A stretch of 35,274 nucleotides of DNA from Alphaproteobacteria bacterium (lineage in GTDB: Bacteria > Pseudomonadota > Alphaproteobacteria > Rhizobiales > Hyphomicrobiaceae). Under the pieces are notes generated by a model, which was not told where the DNA came from, ran no database searches, and saw only the letters and a program-made list of their open reading frames with translations. Positions within the stretch are counted from its first letter, which is position 1, and the number at the start of each line of letters is the position of its first letter. Where the stretch lies: the NCBI GenBank assembly GCA_019137195.1, contig JAGVSR010000060.1:1-35274 (forward strand), in the 5' to 3' direction. Positions 7,714 through 16,338 of the stretch are shown here, piece after piece. The translations under genes and the position numbers were made by a program.

Positions 7714-9445
7714 CCGGGCCCGCCGTGCGGCAGGCGCAAACAATGACGCGGCTGGTCGTGCCGATTCTGTTGTACCTCCATCATCCCGGCCGAGCGCAGC
7801 CGAGGGTCGATCGAGAGCCAAGACCCAGCACGAAGCTCGTGTGCAGAACGGCCAGAAACCTGCAGCCCGCGCATCCGCACGAGCTTCACGCTGGATTCCG
7901 GATCGGCATACGGCAAGTGCAGGTCCTCGTGCCGTCCGGGATGATGGACACTGCCCCCTCGTATTCTTCGAGCGCGTGAAGAGCGCCGCCCGCATCGTGC
8001 ATGGCGACTCTGCGGCAGCGGCCATCGGCCTCCGTCCCGGCATGACGCTCGCCGACGCCCGCGCCCGCGTGCCCGAGCTCGAGGCCGTCGCCCACGACGC
8101 CAGCGCCGACGCTCTTCTCCTCGCCCGCCTCGCACACCTCACCGCCGCCTTCTCGCCTTCCGTCGCCATGGCCCCGCCCGACGGGATCGATCTCGACATC
8201 ACCGGCTGCGCCCACCTCTTCGGCGGCGAGGCGGGCCTTGCCGCGAGGCTCCGCGCGAGCCTCACCCGCGCCGGCGTCTCCCGTGCGCATGTCGCCATCG
8301 CGCCAACCCCCGACATGGCCCGCGCGCTGGCCCGCTTCGGCCGCACAATCGAGATCATCGCTGACGACGACCGCGCCGTACGGCAACTCCCCGTCGCCGC
8401 CCTCGAATGCGCTCCCGAGGACGCCACCGCACTCCGCCGCGCCGGCCTCCGCACCATCGCCGATGTGGCGGACCGGCCGTCGATCCTGTTCACCGCCCGC
8501 TTCACGGCTGCCTTCACGACGAAGCTCGCCCGCGTCCTGGGCGAGGAGGACCGGCGCATTTCCGCCGAGCGGCCGCTCCCCGCCTACGTCTGGGACCACC
8601 GTTGCCCGGAGCCGCTCGCGAGCACGGAGGCGATAAACGAGGCCATGAGATCGCTCGCCGAGCGCGCCCGGCACGATATGGAGCAAGCTGGCGAGGGCGG
8701 CCGCGCGTTCGAGACCGCCTTCTTCCGCACCGACGGCCTCGTGCGCCGCATTCGCGTCGAGACGAGCGAGCCCGCACGCGACCCCGCGCTGATCCTGCGC
8801 CTCTACGCGGAACGCCTCGACGCCATCGCCGATCCTCTTGACCCCGGCTTCGGCTTCGACCTCATCCGCTTCCACGTCCTCCACGCCGAGCCGTTCCTCG
8901 GCGGAGAGGCAAGCTTCGAGGCGCAGGACAACAGCCGCCGCGAGCTCAATGCCCTGATCGACCGCCTCGCCGCGCGCTTCGGAAGCGAGCACGTCACGCG
9001 GCTCGAGCCAATCGACACGCATCTTCCCGAGCACGTCCAGCTGACCGTGCTGGCGAGCGACCCTCCGCGCGGGATTGGGGGGGCGGCCGCGCGCAGACAA
9101 GCGACACTGCGCGGAAAAATATGGACGGCACCCGAGCCCGGCCGTGCGCCCGTGCGCCCGCTCTCGCTCTTCGCCCCGCCGCACCTGATCGACGTCGAGA
9201 CCACGGCGAGCGACAGCGGTCCCGTGCGCTTCCATTGGCGCCGCGTCGTGCATGACATCCTCGTCGCCGAAGGCCCTGAGCGCATCGCCGGCCCTTGGTG
9301 GGACGAGAGCTCGGGACACGGCGCCCGCGACTACTATCGCGTCGAGACCTCCGAAGGCCGCCGTTTCTGGCTCTTCCGCGCCGCCCCCGACAGCGGCCCA
9401 GCTTCCTCGCGCCTCAGCTGGTTCCTGCACGGGGTATTCGCATGA
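7637..9445 (+). CDS. imuB: ImuB, Y-family polymerase-like protein
   Basis: ImuB is an inactive Y-family (DinB/UmuC-like) polymerase that recruits DnaE2 through the sliding clamp during SOS mutagenesis. The 602-residue product starts with RRYLCLWLPFLAADAWRLSR and continues with the family pattern FERVKSAARIVHGDSAAAAIG, LRPGMTLADARARVPELEA and DGIDLDITGCAHLFGGEAGL. The usual acidic catalytic residues are replaced, as in other ImuB proteins. Residues of roughly 33-105 have no counterpart in the family as I know it and are encoded by a palindromic repeat element plus flanks (7733-7952) without breaking the frame. The GTG start lies within imuA, behind GTGGAGTGG. The stop overlaps dnaE2 as ATGA. 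Confidence 0.92.
   Translation: MTGVSSRRRYLCLWLPFLAADAWRLSRARRAAGANNDAAGRADSVVPPSSRPSAAEGRSRAKTQHEARVQNGQKPAARASARASRWIPDRHTASAGPRAVRDDGHCPLVFFERVKSAARIVHGDSAAAAIGLRPGMTLADARARVPELEAVAHDASADALLLARLAHLTAAFSPSVAMAPPDGIDLDITGCAHLFGGEAGLAARLRASLTRAGVSRAHVAIAPTPDMARALARFGRTIEIIADDDRAVRQLPVAALECAPEDATALRRAGLRTIADVADRPSILFTARFTAAFTTKLARVLGEEDRRISAERPLPAYVWDHRCPEPLASTEAINEAMRSLAERARHDMEQAGEGGRAFETAFFRTDGLVRRIRVETSEPARDPALILRLYAERLDAIADPLDPGFGFDLIRFHVLHAEPFLGGEASFEAQDNSRRELNALIDRLAARFGSEHVTRLEPIDTHLPEHVQLTVLASDPPRGIGGAAARRQATLRGKIWTAPEPGRAPVRPLSLFAPPHLIDVETTASDSGPVRFHWRRVVHDILVAEGPERIAGPWWDESSGHGARDYYRVETSEGRRFWLFRAAPDSGPASSRLSWFLHGVFA
7778..7947. repeat. 170-bp palindromic repeat element inserted in frame in imuB
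   Basis: The outer arms are a perfect 12-bp inverted repeat, CCATCATCCCGG (7778-7789) and CCGGGATGATGG (7936-7947). Inside, CCAGC and GAAGCTCGTG (left) pair with CACGAGCTTC and GCTGG (right), so the whole unit can fold as a long stem. The TCATCCCGG...CCGGGATGA ends are like a repeat that is normally intergenic in Hyphomicrobiales genomes. Here it is translated as part of ImuB. Confidence 0.75.
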
Positions 9446-12400
9446 CCCGCTACGCCGAGCTGGTAACCGCGACCAACTTCTCGTTTCTGCGCGGCGCCTC
9501 GCATCCGGAGGACTTGGTCGCGCGCGCAGTGCTCATAGGGCATTCCGGCATCGGCATTGCCGACCTGAATTCGGTCGCCGGCGTCGTGCGCGCCTACGGT
9601 GCCCTCGAGGACTTGAAGCGCGATGGCCTCCCCGCACCACAAAAGGTCAGGGATGGCTCGGGCCCCGGAGAGCACGCCTGGATCGAGCCGCCCAACGCCG
9701 AGCAATGGGCCGCCATCTCGGCCGAGGCCCAGCGCCTGGCCCGCACCTTCAGGCTCGTCTCCGGCGCCCGCCTCGCCTTCGACGACGGCACGCCCGACAT
9801 CGTCGTCTATCCTGCGGCCCGCAGCGGCTGGGAGCGTCTCTGCCGCTTGATCACCCTCGGCAAGCGCCGCGCGCCGAAAGGCGACTGCCATATCCGCCTC
9901 GACGACCTCCTCGCCGATACCACGGAGCTTCTCCTGATCGTCCTGCCGCCCCGCCGCCTCGACGGCATCGAAAGCCTCGTCACGCGCCTCGCCGCCGCCT
10001 CGTCGGACCGGGTATGGATCGGCGCTAGCATGCATCTTGAGGGCGACGACCGCCGCCGCCTCGCCGCTTTGCAGGCCATCGCGGAAAGAGCGCGCGTACC
10101 CCTCGTCGCGACCAACGACGTGCTCTACCACACGCCGGATCAGCGCCCGGTGCAGGACATCATGACCTGCATTCGCGAAGGGCTCACCATCGACACCGCC
10201 GGACGCCGCCTCGAGCGCAACGCCGAGCGCCACCTGAAATCGGCCGCCGACATGGCCCGCCTCTTTCGCGACACACCCAAAGCCATCGCAGCCACTCAGG
10301 ACATCCTCGCCCGCATATCGTTCTCCCTCGCCGACCTCCGCTACGAGTACCCGGACGAGCCGGTGCCGGCAGGCTGGACCCCACAGAGCTGGCTCGAGCA
10401 CTTGACCTGGCAACGCGCGCGCGTTCGCTACCACGGCAACATCCCGGACAAGGTCAGAAAGCTCGTCACCGACGAGCTCGCCCTCATCGCCGAGCTCGCC
10501 TACGCACCCTACTTCCTCACCGTATTCGACATCGTGCTTTTCGCCGAAAGCCGGGGCATCCTCTGCCAGGGCCGCGGCTCGGCCGCCAACTCCGCCGTCT
10601 GCTTCGTGCTCGGCATCACCGCCGTCGACCCTGCCCACCACAATCTGCTCTTCGCCCGCTTCATCTCGAGCGAGCGCCGCGAGCCGCCCGACATCGACGT
10701 CGACTTCGAGCACGAGCGTCGCGAGGAGGTCATCCAGTACATCTATGAGCGCTATGGCCGCGAGCGCGCCGGCATCGTCGCGACCGTCATCCGCTACCGG
10801 CCCCGCAGCGCCATCCGCGACGTCGGCAAGGCCTTGGGGCTCAGCGAGGACATCACAGGGCGCATCGCCGGCACCGTGTGGGGTAGCTGGGGCTCGTCCA
10901 TCACTGAGGTCCAGCTGCAGCAGGCCGGTGTCGATCCCGAGAACCCCGTCATCCGCCGCGCCATCGGCCTTGCCACCCGTATCCTGAACTTCCCGCGCCA
11001 TCTTTCCCAGCATACCGGCGGCTTCGTGCTGACCCGCGGGCGCCTCGACGGCATCGTGCCGATCGGCAACGCCGCCATGGACGACCGCACTTTCATCGAA
11101 TGGGACAAAGACGACATCGACATCCTCGGCCTCATGAAGGTCGACGTGCTGGCGCTCGGCATGCTCACCTGCATAAGGAAGGCGCTCGACTTGATGCGCG
11201 CACACGAGGGCGCAGATTACGATCTCGCCTCCGTGCCGTCGGAGGAGCCCGACGTTTACGCCATGCTGCAAAAAGGCGACTCGATCGGCGTGTTCCAGGT
11301 CGAGAGCCGGGCGCAGATCAACATGCTGCCGCGCATGAAACCCAAGGAGTTCTACGACCTCGTGATCCAGGTCGCGATCGTGCGCCCCGGGCCGATCCAG
11401 GGCGACATGGTGCATCCTTATCTCCGCCGCAGGAACGGCCTCGAGAGCGTTACCTTCCCCTCGCCCGCGCCGCCTTATGACCCCGACGAGCTGCAACACG
11501 TGCTGTGGCGCACCCTCGGCGTGCCCCTCTTCCAGGAGCAGGCCATGAGCCTCGCCATGGTCGCCGCCGAGTTCACCGGCGCCGAGGCGAACCAGCTCCG
11601 TCGCGCCATGGCCACCTTCCGCAGTACCGGCACCATCATGAGGTTCGAGTCCATGCTGATCGAGCGCATGGTGAAGCGCGGCTACGAGCGAAGCTTCGCC
11701 GAGCGCTGCTTCGAGCAGATCAAGGGCTTCGGCGAGTACGGCTTCCCGGAAAGTCACGCCGCCTCCTTCGCCCGCCTCGTCTACGTGTCGTCGTTCATCA
11801 AGTGCCGCCACCCGGCCGCCTTCTGCGCAGCGCTCCTGAATTCCCAGCCCATGGGCTTCTACGCCCCGGCCCAGATCGTGCGCGACGCCCGCGAGCACGG
11901 CGTCGCCATCTACGAGATCGACGTCAATTCGAGCTACTGGAACAACACGCTCTGCCGCGACGAGCGGGGCCACACCGCGGTCAGGCTCGGCTTTCGCCAG
12001 ATGGACGGCCTGCGCGAGGAGTGGGCGGAAAGAATCGCCGCCCGGCGCGGCAACCGCTACTCCGACTTCGACAGCTTCGTCGCCCGCACCCGCCTGCCGC
12101 TCGCAGCGCTCCGCCTCCTCGCCGACGCCGACTGCTTTCGCTCCATCGACCTCGACCGGCGCAATGCGCTGTGGGCCGTGCGCCGCCTGCCCGACACCGA
12201 GACGCTTCCGCTCTTTGCCGCCGCCCGCGAGACCGACATGGCGCCCGAGCCAGACGCCCATCTCCCCGACATGCCGCTCCCCGAGCACGTCGCCGCCGAC
12301 TACCAGACCGCGCGCCTCTCGCTTAAGGGCCACCCCATGGAGTTCTTGCGCGAGGTCTTCGACCCCGAACGCATTCTGAGGAGCCGCGACGCCACCGCCC

Positions 12401-12789
12401 GTCCCGACGGAGCCTGGGTCAAGACCGCAGGCGTCGTGCTGGTGCGCCAGCGTCCCGGCAAGGGCAATGCCATCTTCATGACGCTCGAGGACGAGACCGG
12501 CATTGTCAACGTCGTCCTGTGGGCACGCCAGTTCGAGCGCTTCCGCCGCGAGGTCATGGGTGCGCGCCTGATGGTCGTCGAGGGCCGCATCCAGAGAAGC
12601 CCCGAGGGCGTCGTCCACTTGATGGCCGGGCGCATCATCGACCGCTCGGCCGAGCTCCGCCGCCTTTCCGACACGCACACGGCGACCATCGCACCCGCCC
12701 CTGCCGACGAGTTCCTCAACCCCCAGCACCCCCGCGTCCGCCATCCTCGCAACGTGCGCATCCTGCCCGGCTCAAGGGATTTTCATTGA
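9442..12789 (+). CDS. dnaE2: DnaE2 (ImuC), error-prone DNA polymerase III alpha-type subunit
   Basis: This C-family polymerase carries out mutagenic bypass of DNA lesions with ImuA and ImuB. The ATG at 9442 overlaps the imuB stop (ATGA), giving 1115 residues, within the family's usual range. An N-terminal PHP domain begins RYAELVTATNFSFLRGASHP. The polymerase palm has PDIDVDFEHERR with Asp417, Asp419 and Asp421. Family stretches such as CQGRGSAANSAVCF, LSQHTGGFVL and GFGEYGFPESHAASFA follow. A C-terminal OB domain lies near residues 992-1045 (GKGNAIFMTLEDETG). It is the third gene of the LexA-controlled cassette and ends 51 bp before the convergent betA. Confidence 0.97.
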   Translation: MTRYAELVTATNFSFLRGASHPEDLVARAVLIGHSGIGIADLNSVAGVVRAYGALEDLKRDGLPAPQKVRDGSGPGEHAWIEPPNAEQWAAISAEAQRLARTFRLVSGARLAFDDGTPDIVVYPAARSGWERLCRLITLGKRRAPKGDCHIRLDDLLADTTELLLIVLPPRRLDGIESLVTRLAAASSDRVWIGASMHLEGDDRRRLAALQAIAERARVPLVATNDVLYHTPDQRPVQDIMTCIREGLTIDTAGRRLERNAERHLKSAADMARLFRDTPKAIAATQDILARISFSLADLRYEYPDEPVPAGWTPQSWLEHLTWQRARVRYHGNIPDKVRKLVTDELALIAELAYAPYFLTVFDIVLFAESRGILCQGRGSAANSAVCFVLGITAVDPAHHNLLFARFISSERREPPDIDVDFEHERREEVIQYIYERYGRERAGIVATVIRYRPRSAIRDVGKALGLSEDITGRIAGTVWGSWGSSITEVQLQQAGVDPENPVIRRAIGLATRILNFPRHLSQHTGGFVLTRGRLDGIVPIGNAAMDDRTFIEWDKDDIDILGLMKVDVLALGMLTCIRKALDLMRAHEGADYDLASVPSEEPDVYAMLQKGDSIGVFQVESRAQINMLPRMKPKEFYDLVIQVAIVRPGPIQGDMVHPYLRRRNGLESVTFPSPAPPYDPDELQHVLWRTLGVPLFQEQAMSLAMVAAEFTGAEANQLRRAMATFRSTGTIMRFESMLIERMVKRGYERSFAERCFEQIKGFGEYGFPESHAASFARLVYVSSFIKCRHPAAFCAALLNSQPMGFYAPAQIVRDAREHGVAIYEIDVNSSYWNNTLCRDERGHTAVRLGFRQMDGLREEWAERIAARRGNRYSDFDSFVARTRLPLAALRLLADADCFRSIDLDRRNALWAVRRLPDTETLPLFAAARETDMAPEPDAHLPDMPLPEHVAADYQTARLSLKGHPMEFLREVFDPERILRSRDATARPDGAWVKTAGVVLVRQRPGKGNAIFMTLEDETGIVNVVLWARQFERFRREVMGARLMVVEGRIQRSPEGVVHLMAGRIIDRSAELRRLSDTHTATIAPAPADEFLNPQHPRVRHPRNVRILPGSRDFH

Positions 12790-12840
12790 CGAGGTGCGTC
12801 ATCAACAGGGAGAAGTCGGATACCCAGGGCCCGCGCGACA

Positions 12841-14505
12841 TCACCGCTGCGAGGTCTTCCAGTCGGGATTAACCCACACCGGCACCGCCTCCGGCGGCAG
12901 CGGATCCCGGCCACGGATCACGTCGGCGAGTTTCTCGGCCATCATAAGCGTCGGCACGTTGAGGTTGCCGCTCACGACGTCGGGCATGATAGAGGCATCG
13001 ACGACGCGCAAGCCTTCGACTCCATGCACGCTGCCGGCCCCGTCGACTACCGCCATGTCGTCGCTTCCCATGCGGCAGGTGCAGGACGGATGATAGGCGC
13101 TCTCCGCCTTGCCACGCACGAAGGCGTCTATCTCGGCATCGGTCTCTGCCTCGGGCCCAGGCGCCAGCTCGCGGTCGCGGAACGGGTCGAAGGCCTTTTG
13201 GCTCATGATCTCGCGCGTCAGCCGGACACCGTTCCGCATCTCCTTCCGGTCCTGCTCGGTCTGCATGTAGTTGAACAAGATTCGCGGATGGCGGCGCGGG
13301 TCGGACGAGATCGCCTTGACGAAGCCTTTGCTGGTCGGCCGCATGGGACCGAGATGAACCTGGTAGCCATGGCCGTCGGCCACCGCCTCACCGTCGTAGG
13401 AGACGGCCATCGGCAGGAAGTGATACTGCAGGTCGGGATGCAGCACGCCCGCCTCGCTTCTGATGAAGCCACCGGCCTCGAAGTGGTTGGTGGCGCCGAG
13501 ACCGCTTCTCAAGAGCAGCCATTCGGCACCGATTCTCGCCTTCGCGATGAGCCCGGTGACCCCGTAGAGCGTGATCGGGCGTTTGCAGGCGTACTGGATG
13601 TAGCACTCGATGTGATCCTGCAGATTCTCGCCGACGCCCGGCAGGTTCTGCACCACCGGAATGCCCAGCGCCTTGAGCTCGTCGGCATTGCCGATACCCG
13701 AGAGCTGCAGCACCTGCGGCGAGTTGATGGCACCGCCCGACAGAATGACCTCGCGCGAGGCACGCACCTTTTCGACATGGCCGTTCTTGGCATATTCGAC
13801 GCCGACTGCCCGGCGACCTTCGAAGAGAACGCGGGTCACGAGCGACTTTGGACGCACCTCGAGATTGCCATGGCGGCGCTCGGCCGGGCGCAGGTAGGCC
13901 TGCGATGCGCTCCAGCGAAAGCCCTTGTAGGTGGTACGGTCCATGGGACCGAGACCCTCCTGCTGCTCCCCGTTCATGTCGTCGGTGATGGGGTAGCCGG
14001 CCTGCCGTCCGGCCTCGATGAAAGCCTTGTAGAGTGGATTTTTGCAGGCCCCGGTGGTGACGAACAGCGGGCCGTCCTGGCCACGGTATCGGTCACCGCC
14101 CTTGATGCGGGTCTCGGTGCGCTTGAAATAGGGCAGGCAATGGAAATAGGTCCAATCCTCTAGGCCGGGACGCCTGGCCCAGCCATCGTAGTCGAAGGCG
14201 TGGCCGCGGACGTAGACCATCCCGTTGATGGACGAAGAGCCGCCGATGACGCGGCCGCGCGGGCAATGCAGACGGCGCCCGTCCATGTAGGGCTCGGGCT
14301 CGCTCTCGTAGTGCCAGTTGTAGCGCGTGCCGGCGAGCGGGTAGGCGAATGCCGACGGCATGTGGATAAAGATGCTCCAGTCGGACGGGCCCGCCTCGAG
14401 GACGAGCACGCGCACGTCCTTGTCCTCGGAGAGCCTGCTCGCCAGCACGCACCCGGCCGAGCCGGCGCCGACGATGATGTAGTCATACTCTTGGCGGGAC
14501 GTCAT
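12841..14505 (-). CDS. betA: Choline dehydrogenase (GMC oxidoreductase)
   Basis: BetA oxidises choline to betaine aldehyde with FAD at the membrane. The 554-residue product opens with the FAD-binding motif IIVGAGSAGCVLASRLSED and the GMC signature GRVIGGSSSINGMVYVRGHA. It ends with the C-terminal GMC part containing AYHPSCTCRMGSD and the family stretch VVDASIMPDVVSGNLN. The His in AYHPSCTCRMG fits the BetA active-site position. It lies 48 bp downstream of betB on the same strand, with a small CCCCT/AGGGG hairpin between. Ribosome binding in front of the ATG is weak. Other alcohol substrates are possible for GMC enzymes, but the context strongly supports choline. Confidence 0.93.
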   Translation of the reverse strand: MTSRQEYDYIIVGAGSAGCVLASRLSEDKDVRVLVLEAGPSDWSIFIHMPSAFAYPLAGTRYNWHYESEPEPYMDGRRLHCPRGRVIGGSSSINGMVYVRGHAFDYDGWARRPGLEDWTYFHCLPYFKRTETRIKGGDRYRGQDGPLFVTTGACKNPLYKAFIEAGRQAGYPITDDMNGEQQEGLGPMDRTTYKGFRWSASQAYLRPAERRHGNLEVRPKSLVTRVLFEGRRAVGVEYAKNGHVEKVRASREVILSGGAINSPQVLQLSGIGNADELKALGIPVVQNLPGVGENLQDHIECYIQYACKRPITLYGVTGLIAKARIGAEWLLLRSGLGATNHFEAGGFIRSEAGVLHPDLQYHFLPMAVSYDGEAVADGHGYQVHLGPMRPTSKGFVKAISSDPRRHPRILFNYMQTEQDRKEMRNGVRLTREIMSQKAFDPFRDRELAPGPEAETDAEIDAFVRGKAESAYHPSCTCRMGSDDMAVVDGAGSVHGVEGLRVVDASIMPDVVSGNLNVPTLMMAEKLADVIRGRDPLPPEAVPVWVNPDWKTSQR

Positions 14506-14522
14506 CGGCCAAAGTCCGTATT

Positions 14523-14540
14523 CCCCTCGCCACGAAGGGG
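14523..14540. repeat. Small GC hairpin between betB and betA
   Basis: CCCCT, an 8-nt loop and AGGGG form a short hairpin in the 48-bp gap. It resembles the GC-rich repeat inside imuA. It might modulate the betA/betB transcript ratio, but this is not shown. Confidence 0.35.
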
Positions 14541-14553
14541 AGGGAGCGATCGC

Positions 14554-16011
14554 CTACTCATACGGGCATTGGACATCGCCCAGCTCCACGTAGACGCTCT
14601 TCAGCTGCGTGTAGTGCTCGATGGCAGCCTGACCGTTCTCGTGGCCCAGACCACTCTCCTTGATGCCGCCGAACGGCATCTCGATCGGCGTGACGTTGTA
14701 GTTGTTGATCCACACGATCCCGGCCTCGAGTCGGGCGGCGATGCGGTGGGCGCGGGCGAGGTCTTTCGTGAACACGCCGGCAGCGAGACCGTAGCGGGTG
14801 GCATTGGCACGAACGACGACCTCGTCCTCGCTCTTGAAGGTCAGCAGCGAAAGAACCGGGCCGAAGATCTCCTCGCGCACGATCCTCATGTCGTCCGTGC
14901 AGCCTGCGAAGATCGTCGGCTCGACAAAATTCCCCTTGTCGAGCGGGGCGCTCGTCGCCCGCTCGCCACCGAGCACGAGCCTCGCGCCGTCCGCCTTGCC
15001 GGCCTCGATGTAGGAAAGCACCCGCTCCATGTGCGGGCGTGAGATCAGCGCGCCGACCTGGGTCTCGTGCGAGAGCGGGTCACCGATCCTAAGCTTGCTC
15101 GTCCGCTTGACCAGGAGGTCGAGAAAGGCGTCGTGAATCGTGTCCTCGACGTAGACACGGGTGCAGTTCGTGCATACCTCGCCCTGGGTATAGAAGTTGC
15201 CGAGCATAGCCGCGGACACGGCTTGGTTGAGGTCGGCGTCGGCGAACACGACGAGGGCCGACTTGCCGGAGAGCTCCATGGTCGTGCGCTTCATGGTGGC
15301 GGCGGCAGCGGCGAGTATCTTCTTCCCGGTGCCGATCGAGCCCGTGAGGGAGACCTTGGCGATGCGCGGGTCGGTCGTGAGCATCTGCCCGGTACGGGCG
15401 TCGCCGTGGACGACGTTGAACACGCCATCCGGCACGCCGGCCTCAGACAGGATCTCAGCGAGCTTGGCCGGCGTGGTCGGCGTCAGCTCCGACGTCTTGA
15501 AGATCATGGCGTTGCCGCAGGCGAGTGCGGGCGCCGCCTTCCAGCAGGCGATCTGGATCGGGTAGTTCCAGGAGCCGATGCCGACGCAGACGCCCACGGG
15601 CTCGCGGCGCGTATAGACGAAGGCGTTCGAGAGTGCGACCTGCTCGCCGCGGATCGAGCCCGCGACCCCGGCGAAGTACTCGAAGCAGTCGGCGCCGCTC
15701 GCGACGTCGACCGCCTCGGCCTCCTGGATCGGCTTACCAGTGTCCCTGACCTCGAGCTCGGCGAGCTCGCGGTTCCGCTCGCGCAGGAGACGGGAGGCAC
15801 GGTTCAGAATGCGGCCACGTTCGGCGCCCGAGAGACCCGCCCAGGCACGTTGCCCCTTCTCCGCCGCGGCAATGGCTGCCTCGACGACAGGCTCGAGCGC
15901 GATCTCGACCTTGGCGATCACCTCGCCCGTTGCAGGATTGACGTTGTCGAACGTCTCGGCACCGGAGAGGCCCTGGTAGCGGCCGTCGATATAGCTCTTG
16001 AGCACCTGCAC
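14554..16011 (-). CDS. betB: Betaine aldehyde dehydrogenase
   Basis: BetB oxidises betaine aldehyde to glycine betaine with NAD(P)+ in the cytoplasm. The 485-residue product is full length for the family. Active-site features are Asn149 in SWNYP, Lys172 in IFKTSE, Glu246 in TMELSGKS and the nucleophile Cys280 in GEVCTNCTRV. The cofactor-loop motif LTGSIGTGKKI is also present. It is the first gene of a betB-betA operon. A 327-bp region separates it from the divergent GbdR-like regulator. Confidence 0.95.
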   Translation of the reverse strand: MQVLKSYIDGRYQGLSGAETFDNVNPATGEVIAKVEIALEPVVEAAIAAAEKGQRAWAGLSGAERGRILNRASRLLRERNRELAELEVRDTGKPIQEAEAVDVASGADCFEYFAGVAGSIRGEQVALSNAFVYTRREPVGVCVGIGSWNYPIQIACWKAAPALACGNAMIFKTSELTPTTPAKLAEILSEAGVPDGVFNVVHGDARTGQMLTTDPRIAKVSLTGSIGTGKKILAAAAATMKRTTMELSGKSALVVFADADLNQAVSAAMLGNFYTQGEVCTNCTRVYVEDTIHDAFLDLLVKRTSKLRIGDPLSHETQVGALISRPHMERVLSYIEAGKADGARLVLGGERATSAPLDKGNFVEPTIFAGCTDDMRIVREEIFGPVLSLLTFKSEDEVVVRANATRYGLAAGVFTKDLARAHRIAARLEAGIVWINNYNVTPIEMPFGGIKESGLGHENGQAAIEHYTQLKSVYVELGDVQCPYE

Positions 16012-16338
16012 GGCCAGCGACCCCCGCTGTCAAACGGTCAAAACGGTGCATCCCTCCGGTTCGAGGCGACCCGTGGGCGCCATGTTCCTGTCGTCCGGCC
16101 AGCGACGCTCCGGTCGCGATCTGAAGCCGATTGGCTGTATCGATCTCGCTCGTTTGCGACACGAACGATTGCGGACACGACAGATAATCACCACCGGTCG
16201 GCTGCGCATTGCGGGCGACCGGCGCCGCGAATTGATTTTGAGTTCGGCGATGTCGCGTGTAGACAAGTTTTCCGAGCGGTGAGCTCAGGTGGCCCGAGAC
16301 TAGGTCCAGGGCGAAACGGGACGGGAGAAACCTTACCC
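16012..16338. promoter_or_regulatory. Divergent promoter region betB / gbdR-like gene
   Basis: Long overlapping frames cross this region, but none has recognisable protein features. It must carry the promoters of both flanking genes. The one clear element is the imperfect direct repeat at 16154-16180, listed separately. Confidence 0.5.
16154..16180. promoter_or_regulatory. Direct repeat, candidate AraC-family operator
   Basis: TTGCGACACGA (16154-16164) is followed by TTGCGGACACGA (16169-16180), a tandem arrangement with a period of about 15-16 bp. AraC-family activators bind two such half-sites on one face of the helix. Its place between betB and the GbdR-like gene makes that regulator the obvious candidate. 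Confidence 0.45.

Noticed and set aside
9334-12744. 1136-residue open frame on the minus strand antisense to dnaE2
   Set aside because: It mirrors the codon pattern of dnaE2 in a GC-rich genome. Its translation is Gly/Asp/Val/Arg-rich without any domain, while the plus strand encodes an unmistakable polymerase.
15067-16338. N-terminal extension of the GbdR-like gene through betB antisense
   Set aside because: The frame is open far upstream, but the family's N terminus begins right after the GTG at 16339, and the upstream part is antisense to betB.
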